A DNA stretch of 64,000 nucleotides from Anniella stebbinsi (Eukaryota > Chordata > Lepidosauria > Squamata > Anniellidae), in assembly GCA_029215795.1 (NCBI GenBank), contig JARDYH010000005.1, forward strand, positions 9,208,001 through 9,272,000, given 5' to 3'. The notes below the pieces were generated by a model. That model saw only the letters and a list, made by a program, of their open reading frames with translations, was not told the DNA's origin and searched no databases. Shown piece after piece: positions 23,901 through 33,719 of this stretch (position 1 is its first letter; each line of letters opens with the position of its first letter). Position numbers and translations under genes: made by a program.

Positions 23901-26900
23901 CCCAGCGGTTTCATATAAATGTTAAACAGCATTGGGGAAAGGATGGCACCTTGAGCCCTGCCCTCCTTTTCATATGGCCAGCCTACCCACGCCTGCTCTA
24001 GCAACTTAAAAGTACCCTCACATGAAAGGTGGAAATACAAGTAATGGGGGGGATTGTGTGTAATAAGGCATCCGCCTACCAACCTCTCCTTCTCTCTTCC
24101 CAGCCCCCCATAATTATACGATATAACACAGGAGAAAGGGAGCAAAGTTCTCCAGTTCTCTCCCTGCCCTGTCCTGCTCAGGTACAGGACTAGGTCAGCA
24201 GGTTCCTGCTCACTTAGCCCCAGACCTCAGCAGTCAGTGCGGTAAGAGCTATTGCGCTATAGCGCCAGACTGCTACGATTCAAACCTGAGAGAACAAAAC
24301 GTGGCCAATCTAAGGGCCCGGAACTCAGCGGTCTTGGCACTGATCCCTTACAGACCCCCAAACTCTTGTGAAAACAGCAAACCACTTCCTGTGCACAGAC
24401 ACACAGACAAGGCCCCATCTTGAGTATTGCGTCCAGTTCTGGGCACCACACTTCAAGAAGGATGCAGACAATCTGGAGCATGTCCAGAGGAGGGCAACGA
24501 GGATGATTAGGGGTCTGGAAACAAAGGCCTATGAGGACAGACTGAAAGAACTGGGCATGTTTAGCCTGGAGAAGAGAAGATTGAGGGGAGACATGATAGC
24601 ACTCTTCAAATACTTGAAAAATTGTCATACAGAGGAGGGCCAGGATCTCTTCTCGATCAACCCAGAATGCAGGACACGGAATAATGGGCTCAAGTTACAG
24701 GAAGCCAGATTCCGGCTGGACATCAATAAAAACTTCCTGACTGTTAGAGCAGTACGACAATGGAACCAATGACCTAAGGAGGTCATGGGCTCTCCCACAC
24801 TAGAGGCATTCAAGAGGCAGCTAGACAGCCATCTGTCAGGGATGCTTTAAGGTAGATTCCTGCATTGAGCAGGGGGTTGGACTCAATGGCCTTATAGGCC
24901 CCTTCCAACTGTACTATTTTACGATTCTATGAAGTGGCCAGTGCTGGGTGCACCATGGTATACACAGTCCGATACCTGACTGCCCCTGAGCACGGAGACC
25001 TGCTTCTGCAGGGAGATGTTCTCCTCCTCGAGCTCGGCACAGTCCTGCAACTGGCACAGCTCTCGTGCCCTGGCCTGCTTCATCTCCTCGCGCAGCCGGG
25101 CCTTCTCAGACTCTAGGGTCTGGCATTCCTGGGAAAGAGAGGGAAGAAATGAGATCCATAGGTTACCAGTCACATGGTATTACGGCAAGGATGGGCTGGA
25201 CAAGGAAGCAGCTGCCATGCAGCTCCTAGTACAGGGACAGATTCAGCCCCCATTATCTTGCCCATAGCGTTTTAACTAAGATTCATCCAAGACCCTGTTA
25301 AGACGACACGCTAAGCCACGGTGGTTAAGTCTTTTGAGCTAAGGATTATGGCTTAGCGAGTTGTATGAACCCTGACTTAGCGTATCGTGTGAACCGTGGT
25401 TTAAACCCGCTCACTGAATATTTGCTATGAAAGGGTTAGTGACCTAACCATGGCTTAGCGTGCTGTCTGAACAAGCCCAACGTGTGATAAAGAGCTTGCA
25501 TCCTCAATGCCAAAGCTGTAAGGAAGTGCAACGGCCCAACCTGCCCCTGAGCACTCGTGCGCCACAGCTGTGAAGCTTTCGGGGAGAGAGTCTCAACTTC
25601 ATGAAGCCTGGATACACATGAGGGAGAACACCCTACGCACGCCACACGCACAAAACACTTCTGGATCCCACATCACTACCAGAAGACTAGCCATCCCTGC
25701 CCTGGAAAAGAGGCACCGAACAGAACGCCAAGTAGGGAGCAATAACCAAAATCCTCACTTAAACCTAAATCCTCGAGGGACAGATCTCGCCCACCTCCCC
25801 CGGGACACAGGTAAGAGTTAGTCCACCTTTTAGAAGACAGGTCTCGTTTGAGCTTGGCTCGCTCCCCCACCCCCCACCGGCTGTAACACACCTTTTCCTC
25901 TGTTTGTCCTTCTGAATTATACCCAAGGCGCATCCACACACCTTGGCTGGCTGGCTAACAAGGCTAAATCCTACAGTGGCCAGATCCACTGCCACCCCCC
26001 CCCCCAACAGAGGCAAGACAAAGCCTTGCCCCTGACCTTGTACTGTGAGGGCATTTGGAGTGCCTCAGAAACGCAGCACAAGTGCAGGGATGATCCCCTG
26101 GTCCGCTCCCAGATCCAAGCTTGCAGGAGGGCTGGAGATCATGTGCCACACTGTGCTTCTGGGACTTCAGGAGTGCCTCCAATGTTGCCCACCACCAAAA
26201 CCTGGAGCCAGGACGATCAGAAGCACAGCCGTAGGGACGACATGCTCCAGAAACCTTGGAAGCGCAGTGTGACACAGACAAACCCGAGCCCTCCTCCCAA
26301 GCAGGGTTTTGGCAAGGGTGGAGAATCTTTACCACAGCTGTAGACTGCTCCAGAGGGCCTCCAAAACACAGCACGGCTGCTGGGATTATTCCCCACTCCT
26401 CTCCCTAGTTCCGAGCTTAAAGAAGGGCTTCATCCCCCTTGCCAGAAGGGGGTGGGACACCACACTAATGCATTTGTCAGCCCTTGGCCCGCAAGGACAG
26501 AGTTCAGCATCCGGTGTACCCAGCCTTCATTAAAGTTTAAGAATAAAAAGCCGAGCGTTCAGTCTTGATGGCTGCAGAAAGGAGTTTGAATGCGCACAGA
26601 CAGTACCTGGTGAAATTTCAAGGCAAAAGGAGACTGAATGGGGCTTGCAGTAGCCAGACAGTGGGGCTTCAGTGCTCTGTACCACTTCCCCATCTATCCT
26701 CCTCTTCCTCGCTACCAGAAACAGAATTATGCAAAACAGAGCCCATCTGATTAATATGAAGAATGTACGCAGATGCCATAGGTTGGCAAAGAATTTGATA
26801 CACTTTCGCACAGGTTACAGACTTCTATGCCAGATCGAACGTTACCTTCCTCAGGTCCCGCAGAGCCACACCCAGGCGCTCATTTTCCACCCCTGTGTTG

Positions 26901-27875
26901 TTCAGCTGGGATCTCAAGTGCTTCATATCACCCTGGAGCTCCTCTATAGTTTGAGTCAGGCGGGCCTCTTTGGAAGCCGTTTCGCTGAGCAGAGACTCTT
27001 CTCGGCTCTCCCCATCAGCGGCTGCCCGTTTGTGACTGCTGTGGGACTCGGCCAAAGCCTGTATATGATAGCAGATGCAAGACATTATGGCTAACGGCAC
27101 AGTCAGTGCCCAAGCTGGACACCTGCTAAGGGAATCCTTGTCTAAGGCAGGGTAGGGGAATCCTTCACTCACCTCCTTCATGTGGACCAGCTCCATGCGC
27201 AGCACCTCTAGCTGGCCTTCCAGCTCTCCACAGCGCTGCTTGACCTCACCATTCTCCTCTAGGACAGCCAGCCCATACTGCGCTGCCTGGACCTTCTCTC
27301 GCGTTGCCTCCTGCAGCTCAGCCACTAGCCGCTCCACCTCCACTTGCAGCTTAACTGGATCTTGGGCCATAGAGGCTGCTGGCATACCGTCCCTGGTCAA
27401 TGACGGATAAAGATCCAATAGACTGAGAAATACAGGTGAAAGGAAGAAAACCCTCTAACAGGAGGAGAGATCTCTCCAATGTCCTCTTGGATCTCATCAG
27501 GGGGATCTCTACTCAGCCTGACTTCATCCGCTCACTCCAAACCCACATATTCTACTAGTGCTTCAGATGCCCTGACCCTTGGGGAAGCCTCATGCCACCG
27601 CTCAAGACTGAGGAACAACCATGCTGTTCAACTGAGGATCAAGCTGTTCTGTAATATAGAAAGGCACATCTGGGATGGCAAAGGTTTGTCCAAAGGCTTA
27701 TACTAGGGATAGACAATCTGCTGATCTCCAGGTATTTTGGACTACACCTCCCAACACCCCCAGTCCACATAGCAAATGGTCAGGGATTATGGGAGTTGTG
27801 ATACCCTCTAGATGTTTTGGACTATGATGTCTACTCCTGGCTTAGACAATAAAATGTGCCTTGAGGTGACCCACT

Positions 27876-27911
<36 letters not shown>

Positions 27912-30900
27912 TGTGCATACATCAGGCCAAAGGAATGGCAGGAATCAGATTAGAGGTACATGAACTAGGTTGTGGCTCTCCAGATACTGACCACCAACGT
28001 CCATCAGCCCCCAGCCAACATGGCCAACGGTTAGGGATGATGGGAGTTGTAGTCCAATATTATATAGCAGGTTGCCCACCCCTGCTCTAGAAGATACAAG
28101 TAACAAAACACAAAGCTTGTCCCCACCACTCTGATCAACACCACCCTGACCAACATTGAGCCTTTCTGGAGCTACACATTCGGAGCGTGACAAAGAGTTT
28201 TTGCTCTAGGAGGCTTCTGGGAAAACAGTAGTGGCCTCTGAGAACAAGACATGAAATATTTATTTACCGAGGGCTTTAGTCCGCCATCTCAGCAGGCAAT
28301 ACCATTTAGTCCATTAATTAGAAAGGTTTTATAATGCAATGGGAGCAGCTAGGCTGCATTATGCCAAAGATTTGGACACACAGAAAGCATAGTCCTAGCA
28401 TACTTGTAGCCCGCCCTTTCTCCTGGGACAATGGTGTGACATAATTGATTGCTAAGAACGAGTCAAATGAGAGAGGCAACTTCAGACTGCTCTCAAATTA
28501 TATGCAATAAGAGCTCCCTTGCTCACCCTGGCCACAAAGTATGTGGCTAAATTCAAGTGCCCTCCAGTGCTTCTGGAAGAGACTCTGGCCTTGATGGACC
28601 TCTCAAAGGAAACTCTCAAAGCTGTGGAGCAGCCACTAAGAACACACCCTGCCTTTGGTACGGAGTAGAAGCAGCTACTGGCAGAATGAATTGACTACAA
28701 CAAGACATAGGGAAGTACCTGATGTAATGACCCAAGTTCTTTAGGGATTTATACGTCAGGTAAAACTACTATCTTCTCTTGGAACAGTAGCTTATTAGGA
28801 TCTACAAAAAACAATTTCCTGGAATTTCCAAAGGGGTAGCCATGTTAGTCTGTTGCAGCATAAACAAAGAGTCTTATGGTACTTTAAAGACAAACACATT
28901 TATTGTGACATAAGCTTTTGTGGAAACTGTCTATTTCATCAGATGGATGTAGCTGGCCGAATAAAACACATCTTCAAAATGTTTAACAGTTAGGTCAGAT
29001 GGAATTGAAATGAAAAGAAAATGGTAATTACATTACCGTTGCTATTCACAAACTGTGATGTCAACTTTGCCCCCGTATCGGCTTTGGCAGCATTATTACA
29101 GCACCTAACAACGCCATCCACAACATCTGGGGTCCATACACCTGCTTACCTTCCAATGTGATGATAATATGCCATCATTTGCCAGCAATGCCCCACTGTA
29201 ATGGGACAAACTGGTCAGTCTATACACAGAAGAATACATGTACATAAATCTGCAGCAGAGAAGGCATGGCATTCTTGATCAACAAGAAACTGCTGAAGTA
29301 CAATCAAGAGATCCATTTCTATTTCCTGTGGTTTGAACAAGACCAACATTCTACATGTATTAATCTGCTCATCAGCCAACGTTTTGTGAATGGCAACTGT
29401 TAAGGTAATTATCACTGTCTGAACGTGTTGCATTTCTATTCCTCATGACCTCACAGTCTGCAATCTCTACTACAGACAAGCACATGTACATAAATCTACC
29501 AACTTGAGGTTACCACCTCATCCATCTGATAAAGTGAACAGTGTCCATCAAAGCTCCTGCCAGAATACATTTGTGGCACCTTAAAGACTAACAAGACTCT
29601 TTGTTGACTTGCTGGAGCAGACACAGATCCGTCTAGCACAGCCTTCTGTTTCCAAACACAGCCACAGACATGCGTTTGAGAAGCCCTGGTAGGGTGTTAC
29701 ACTGGTCAAGGGACTGTCCAAGTATTGTCAGTTGGCTACTCTGGTCAATTTCAAGATTACCTTTTCCTAATTTCATTCATATCTAAAGAGACATCCGGAA
29801 GCAGGTCCCAACATAAAAAAAAATACAAAACACCTGCAATTAAAACATTTAAAAACAGAAACTATGCAGAATCTCATTTAAAAGATTTTTTTTAAAAAAA
29901 GATACACATCCTCAATTAAAATCAGGGAACTAACAATCAACAAACTGAGCAGCTGAATCAGTCTGGTAAGGCCTGGGGGTGAAAAGGCAGTTGATTAACT
30001 GTCACCCAAAATATGCCAGAGTTGGCGCCTACTGCTTTACCAAGGGGGAGGGCATTCTACAAAGTGAGTGCTACCATGGAATAGGCCTGTTTATTGCCAA
30101 CAGACAGCAATCTGCAGGTTTCAGTAAAGTAGCGAGGCCTCCTCCTCAGATGTTAATGCTTGAATGGGTCTGTATCAGGGAAGGTGATCTAACAGGTAAC
30201 CTGGCCCCAAGTTATTCAGCATTTTATATCCCAGCAACAAAACCCTGAATGTGGCTTAACACCTAAATATGATGTCATTTGTTAGCCAATGTGAAAAGCC
30301 AGCTCTCTCTCTAACCCCCTGGAGCAGTCAGGGTCAAACCTTAGCAATACAGTAGAGCTTCTCCACTGGCAACCAGCTAGAACCACAGAAGAACTCAAAC
30401 AAACATTGGGGTGAAGGCCCCTTCCTGCTTCACAGAATGTCAAACAAGGAGCAGGGACACCCAGGTTCAAATTGTCCCTAGGTAATGTCTGGTCAATCAC
30501 ACACACTCAGCCAAACTTCCCTCATGGGTCTGTTGCAGGGATAAGAGAGGAAGAAGTTATGTATATCATCTCACTGCCTTGAGCGCCTTAGGTGAAGAAT
30601 AGATTTTAAATTAATTCATTATTTTTTAAAAAATATATAATGAATTAATTTAGTTATATTTCTATACTGCCCAGCAGCCGAAATTCACAAAAAACGAACC
30701 CCTAAAATATAAGATAAAATATAAAATCTTAAACATACAAAAATTCAAACCACTGGAACAGATAAAATAACTATTAGAGCCAGATAAAACAAATAAAAGC
30801 TAAATGTCATTAATGCCATTTTACAACAGCTCTCCGATTTGCTTTTTGTAATTTGCCTAAGCAGCTTTACTGTTCTCATAACATTAATGCAGGAATAAGA

Positions 30901-33585
30901 GAGAGAGAAGCTGTGTCTATGGTCTTGTTGCCAGAAACATATATAAGATTGCAGCCTTACTGACTTAACCCTTTCTGCCCAGCCAGGCTATTCTAGCAGT
31001 AATGAACTTCAGCTCAGGATCAAGGCACTTAAACTTAGACAAGCAACATGGGGCAGAGTTATGAAGATCTTCAACTGGGTGGGTTGAGGGAGCAAGGAGA
31101 TGAGAGAGGGTTTATATCCCAGTCCAGCTCCAGAAGTACCTATGGAACCAAATACCATTGTCTCATTACAGGAAATGAAGTAGACAAGGGAGATGCAAGA
31201 TTGCCAAGCCCAAAGAATACCAATATGGTTTTTCTGGAGCAGATACCATCTTCATCCAATACAACAAAGAAATAGTCTTATGGCATCTTAAAGACTAACA
31301 GGCTTACCATCCAATTCTGTAGGTACCAGCGGTGGGAAAAGAGGGCATTGCTCCCTGCAGAAAGGGTAGAGGCGACATCTGCTTTCATAGCAAGAGGGCT
31401 GACACATAGGCAGACCAGCAGCAGTTCACTTCACTTCCCTCCAGTCCACTGGAGGAAGAGTAAACAGGAAGATGTGCTACCTCTATGGTGCCACCTCTAT
31501 GGGGCTATCAAGGACTAAGTGCAGCAACATGAAGCAGACAGAGGCCTAGTCCCGTCCCAGATAGTAAACTCGTGCCTGGACTATACCAATTTTGATTGCA
31601 GGTGGAGGTCCCCCATGACATCATCATCATCACCACTGTTTCTATATCACCCCACAGCTGAAGCTCTCCAGGCAGTTTACAAAAGATTAAAAACGTACAA
31701 CATTTAAAGCCATAGAAACCTACAACTGACAGCACACACAAAGACAACCTACATCTACACAACTTTCTGAGCTGACATGGAAGAATGCTTCTCCATACAA
31801 AGCATTCCCTCCTCATAGAAAACTAGCACGTACGGGAGAGGAGTTTCAGCCTTCAGCCGAGTTTTCTGGGAGGAGGGAACACTTGGTGCGGAGAACCGTT
31901 CTGTCATGAGAAAGCCCCCGCCTGCAGCATGAAGTGGAAAAGCCCGGACACACAATTGCCACCTCAGTGAGAACTAGGGCCAGAGCTGAACATGTATGCA
32001 TGGCACAGGAGAGAAGGAATGACCCAGAAGTAGTGGAACAGTACAAGTAACAAGTACAAGACAGTGGCTGCATTCAAACAACACAATAATCAATGGGGGG
32101 AGGGGGGGAAACAATCGTCAGTTGTATTGACTATCATGTCGTCCGAATGCTGCCATAGTCAACTCAGCGCTGATCCTAATCCACACCACGGTCGATTATT
32201 TATTACCATGTTGTGTGGGGAGTAACCCCTAGATGAACAACTGTAAAGTTGATTATTACCCCACCATTGACTATCATGTTGTCTGAATGCAGCCAATAAG
32301 TCAGAGGCCACAAGACTCTGCCAGACAAGATATTGCAGTTATCAAGAAATGCTCCCGTAAGAATGGCCAAGACAAGGAGGAGTCAGGACATTCTGTGCTG
32401 CTGACACCTGGGTAGGTACCCCTGATTGCATACTCCAGAATAACAACCACCTCTTAGAGGTACAGTTCAGCCACTAATCCTTACTTTCTACCCCCTAGGG
32501 CAGTGGTTAAAGCAACCAGATCCGGATTAAACCGTCTTGAACATATACCTCGGATATCCACTACATTAGGCTGACCAGATAAAATCCAGGTCAGGGCTCA
32601 TGTAACTAACAGTTGTAGAGAAAAGGGAATTTCAGCTAGTTTCATTTGTATGCAATTCGTTCCTGGTGAAATCCCCTCTTCATCACAACAGTTAAAGGTG
32701 CAGGCACTATACTAGAGTGACCATATACAAAAGAAGGCAGAGCCCCTGCAACTTTAACTGTTGTGATGAAGAGGGAATTTCACCAGGAACTAATTGCATA
32801 CAAATGACAGTGGCTCAAATTCCCTTTTCTCTACAACTGTTAAAGTTACATGAGCCCTGACCTGGATTTTATCTGGTCACCTTACACTACATAACACGCT
32901 CCGCATTAAGTCCCCAAGAGTAGAGTCCACATTTAGCCCTGCAGGAACAGTCACCAGCAAAGCAGATCAGAATTTGCACGTCAGCCAATAAATACGAGTT
33001 TTAAAGCGGGTGGGGGTGGGGGGGGGAAGTCATCCTTTCTATCTCATTGACTGCAAGACAGAAGGGGCACTTAACGAAACGGTGCTTTAGAAGAAACCCA
33101 TGCAAACATTTCAAGTGCCTGCGCTGGCCCATTAGGAAGAGCCCCAAATAAGAGCACGAATATCCTTGTGATCAATTTCATTCGCAAAAAAAAATAGCAT
33201 CACTGTAACTTCTGAAATAAGGCAAGGGGTTTCTCGCTCTTGCAAAAGGAGGCGACCCCACGATCTCCTCCTTTACACGCACCCTTCGTCTACACCGGCC
33301 CGCCCACACCAAAATCGTAGCCTCACCTCGCCGTTCAGAAAAGGGGCGTGGTCAGCCCATTCCAACAGCCGCAGCCCATAGAGCGGGAAAAGAACTTCTC
33401 GGAAACTTAGCCGGGGTCAATTCTTAGGTTTTCCACCAGAACCGAGGCAGTTTTTCACTCGGGCGGGGCTGAAGTCGCACTTCCCTCCATAAAGTTCACG
33501 CGCGCAGACCCCTCTTCGCGCCGCTGGCGCCAAGCACTAAGCTCCAGGGACTGACCGCACCAGGCACCACCGCCGACGTATGATT
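11585..33585 (-). CDS. Bicaudal-D family dynein adaptor, probable third vertebrate paralogue (complete gene span)
   Basis: Coding exons, all with GT-AG sites and matching phases: 27385-27173 (ATG 27385; its acceptor at 27422 leaves a short 5' UTR), 27058-26846, 25128-24976, 21057-20653, 18094-17330, 14765-14614 and 14149-13948, totalling 701 codons. Exon 7 ends in phase 0 at GCG|GTAAGG. The best next acceptor, near 12245, adds Arg and a stop, giving 702 residues. The protein is nearly all coiled coil. Residues 34-38 are AAQYG, the AAxxG CC1-box that binds dynein light intermediate chain. [17 protein letters not shown] follows later. Residues 563-701 hold the conserved C-terminal cargo domain ([20 protein letters not shown], then [19 protein letters not shown] and [18 protein letters not shown]). 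Human BICD2 is about 824 residues; the missing length is in the central region. The protein should link dynein/dynactin to Rab6-type cargo. Family assignment is very secure; paralogue identity is inference. Confidence 0.9.
11602..11607 (-). terminator. Polyadenylation signal AATAAA for the Bicaudal-D-like gene
   Basis: AATAAAT on the minus strand is followed within 20-30 bases by a T-rich stretch. It lies about 640 bases beyond the candidate last acceptor, a reasonable 3' UTR length. Confidence 0.45.
12244..12245 (-). other. Candidate acceptor of the terminal Bicaudal-D-like exon
   Basis: On the minus strand CCTTCTTTCAG is followed by AGATGA. Joined in phase 0 to the exon ending at 13948 this gives one Arg codon and a TGA stop, then an untranslated region down to an AATAAA near 11602. 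A very short last coding part resembles the short ends known for BICD isoforms. Other acceptors cannot be excluded. Confidence 0.4.
12246..13947. other. Last intron of the Bicaudal-D-like gene
   Basis: The stretch contains a 16-A run near 13450, a C-rich run near 13040-13065 and, at about 13680-13850, an element tail of the type 'AAACTGCCCACAGAGCTTCTG' followed by AATAAATAAAA, also seen near 21790-21880. No coding exon was recognised. Confidence 0.4.
14766..17329. other. Bicaudal-D-like intron between the 765-base exon and the exon at 14614-14765
   Basis: Besides the compound microsatellite it contains a self-complementary stretch at about 15205-15325 with TTGGATAATTTTATCCAA and GATCGGATGATCC/GGTCGGATCGG motifs, probably a small repeat. 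A polyadenylation-like AATAAA at about 16517 is on the plus strand and has no associated gene. No exon was seen. Confidence 0.4.
14848..14938. repeat. Compound microsatellite (TC)n(AC)n
   Basis: A run of about 18 TC units passes directly into about 20 AC units, broken only by one AACAC. It lies in the intron 83 bases upstream (gene sense) of the acceptor of Bicaudal-D-like exon 6. On the transcribed strand it reads (GT)n then (GA)n. Confidence 0.95.
18095..20652. other. Bicaudal-D-like intron between the 405- and 765-base exons
   Basis: Contains the ATGG repeat, a run of about 16 G near 19099, and otherwise unique-looking moderately GC-rich DNA. Frames of 80-120 codons in this stretch show no recognisable domain. 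Confidence 0.4.
18728..18785. repeat. Simple repeat (ATGG)n and (GGGC/GGCA)n
   Basis: Five ATGG units are followed by degenerate GGGCAGGC-type units. It lies in the Bicaudal-D-like intron between exons 4 and 5 and explains the Gly/Arg-rich and His/Pro/Ser-rich frames there. Confidence 0.85.
21206..21432 (+). mobile_element. Sauria-type tRNA-derived SINE, near full length
   Basis: The head has a tRNA-like TAGTGGCTAGAGTG segment and the pol III B-box GGGTTCTAGTCC at about 21258. The body continues with GAAGCTCACCAGGTGACTTT, then CCTCACAGGGTTGTTGTGAG, then AAGCCACCTTGGG, and ends in a TTAATAAACAAACAAA tail. This is the best-preserved SINE in the window. The subfamily was not assigned. Confidence 0.82.
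22602..23990. mobile_element. Palindromic CAGGGCTCCTG-family element, copy 2, split by an L2 insertion
   Basis: The left part (22602-22870) carries the family's half units up to AAATCCCCTTTTCTCT. The expected continuation is broken by about 1.09 kb of L2 sequence and resumes at about 23957 with AGCCCTGCCCTCCTTTTCAT. The insertion therefore postdates the palindrome copy. Confidence 0.72.
22871..23957 (-). mobile_element. L2-clade LINE fragment with reverse transcriptase C-terminal half
   Basis: The minus strand encodes a degraded reverse transcriptase frame. Visible blocks are [18 protein letters not shown], the catalytic YADDTQIY box, [45 protein letters not shown] and [14 protein letters not shown], followed after a frame break by [20 protein letters not shown] and [11 protein letters not shown]. 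That order is typical of L2-like elements. The 3' end has an ATTTATTT microsatellite. The 5' half, including the endonuclease, is absent, so the copy is dead. It lies in the Bicaudal-D-like intron between exons 3 and 4. Confidence 0.85.
24411..24935 (+). mobile_element. CR1 LINE 3' fragment
   Basis: The plus strand encodes the end of CR1 ORF2: [48 protein letters not shown] and [15 protein letters not shown], ending in the CR1-type tail GATTCTATGA. It is 5'-truncated. Its 3' end lies about 40 bases beyond the donor of Bicaudal-D-like exon 3 (exon end 24976). Confidence 0.88.
25298..25482. repeat. Inverted-repeat element with GACGACACGCTAAGCCA end
   Basis: The left end GACGACACGCTAAGCCACGG and the right end CCATGGCTTAGCGTGCTGTC are reverse complements with few mismatches, about 185 bp apart. 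CTTAGCG occurs repeatedly in between. Only this one clear copy was found in the window. Confidence 0.55.
27705..28086. repeat. Two adjacent ACTACAACTCCCATCA-family inverted repeats
   Basis: The copies are at about 27705-27840 and 27965-28086. Between them lies a (GA)n run (27879-27910). Both have the CTCCAGAT/ATCTGGAG arms and the GGGAGTTGT core. They lie just upstream of the first coding exon of the Bicaudal-D-like gene, within its 5' intron. Confidence 0.6.
28835..29605. repeat. Copies of the 'ACAAAGAGTCTTRTGGYACTTTAAAGAC' interspersed repeat
   Basis: 28835-28960 carries ACAAAGAGTCTTATGGTACT, TAAAGACAAACACATTTATT and the TTCATCAGATGGATG block in the order known from a widespread reptile repeat. 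29555-29605 holds a second partial copy with TGGCACCTTAAAGACTAAC. Weaker remnants lie at 3658-3740, 31268-31300 and 35100-35165. Its class is not assigned. Confidence 0.5.
29930..30255 (-). mobile_element. Old L2-like LINE remnant
   Basis: In plus orientation it carries GGAAGGTGATCTAACAGGTAACCTGGCCCC, CAGCATTTTATA and CAACAAAACCCTGAATG in the same order as the reverse-oriented L2 at 22871-23957. All frames are broken. The same order is seen, fainter, near 31620-31700. Confidence 0.45.
32065..32295. mobile_element. MITE-like element with TGGCTGCATTC terminal inverted repeats
   Basis: The left end TGGCTGCATTCAAACAACAC and the right end GTTGTCTGAATGCAGCCA are inverted repeats, 231 bp apart. The inner sequence carries ATTGACTATCATGT twice and its complements. 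I see no clear target-site duplication. Confidence 0.65.
32571..32888. mobile_element. Palindromic CAGGGCTCCTG-family element, copy 3
   Basis: The ends CTGACCAGATAAAATCCAGG and CCTGGATTTTATCTGGTCAC are near-perfect inverted repeats, and the half units TTTAACTGTTGTGATGAAGA and complement recur inside. This is the copy with the clearest termini. Confidence 0.75.
33327..33585 (-). promoter_or_regulatory. Probable promoter and non-coding first exon of the Bicaudal-D-like gene (CpG island about 33240-34000)
   Basis: The region is CG-rich. On the minus strand a GTTTATAAAGGGG box (near 33610-33622) and an upstream GGGGCCAATC (near 33722) could set a start near 33585. The exon would end at 33327 with GGCGAG|GTGAGG and join the acceptor TTTCTCAG at 27423. 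It contains a short upstream frame starting ATGGGCTGCGGC and ending before the donor. A transcript read across 33327/27422 would confirm it. Confidence 0.45.
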
Positions 33586-33719
33586 CATCCTCCTCATTCC
33601 TCCCCCCTCCCCTTTATAAACGCCGCTCCTTTCCCCTCCCTGGACGTTTGAAATTCCTCGCGCGCCTAAACCAGATACCGTTCTGTCCATTATGGCTGAT
33701 AGAGCAAGGGGCAAATATT

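Larger units (their letters stand above)
27423..33326. other. 5' intron of the Bicaudal-D-like gene
   Basis: About 5.9 kb between the probable non-coding exon and the first coding exon. It contains the inverted repeats at 27705-28086, the repeats at 28835-29605, L2 remnants (29930-30255 and 31620-31700), a decayed SINE-like stretch near 30440-30630, the palindrome at 32065-32295 and the CAGGGCTCCTG element at 32571-32888. No coding exon was recognised. Confidence 0.45.

Noticed and set aside
23057..24145. A 362-codon minus-strand frame as a protein gene
   Set aside because: It encodes a reverse transcriptase piece with the YADD box of an L2-clade LINE, truncated at the 5' side, and its upstream end reads into unrelated DNA.
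13948..27385. Naming the gene BICD1 or BICD2
   Set aside because: The residues read differ from both at positions where they agree, and neither lies near the opsin locus in human; the symbol was left empty.
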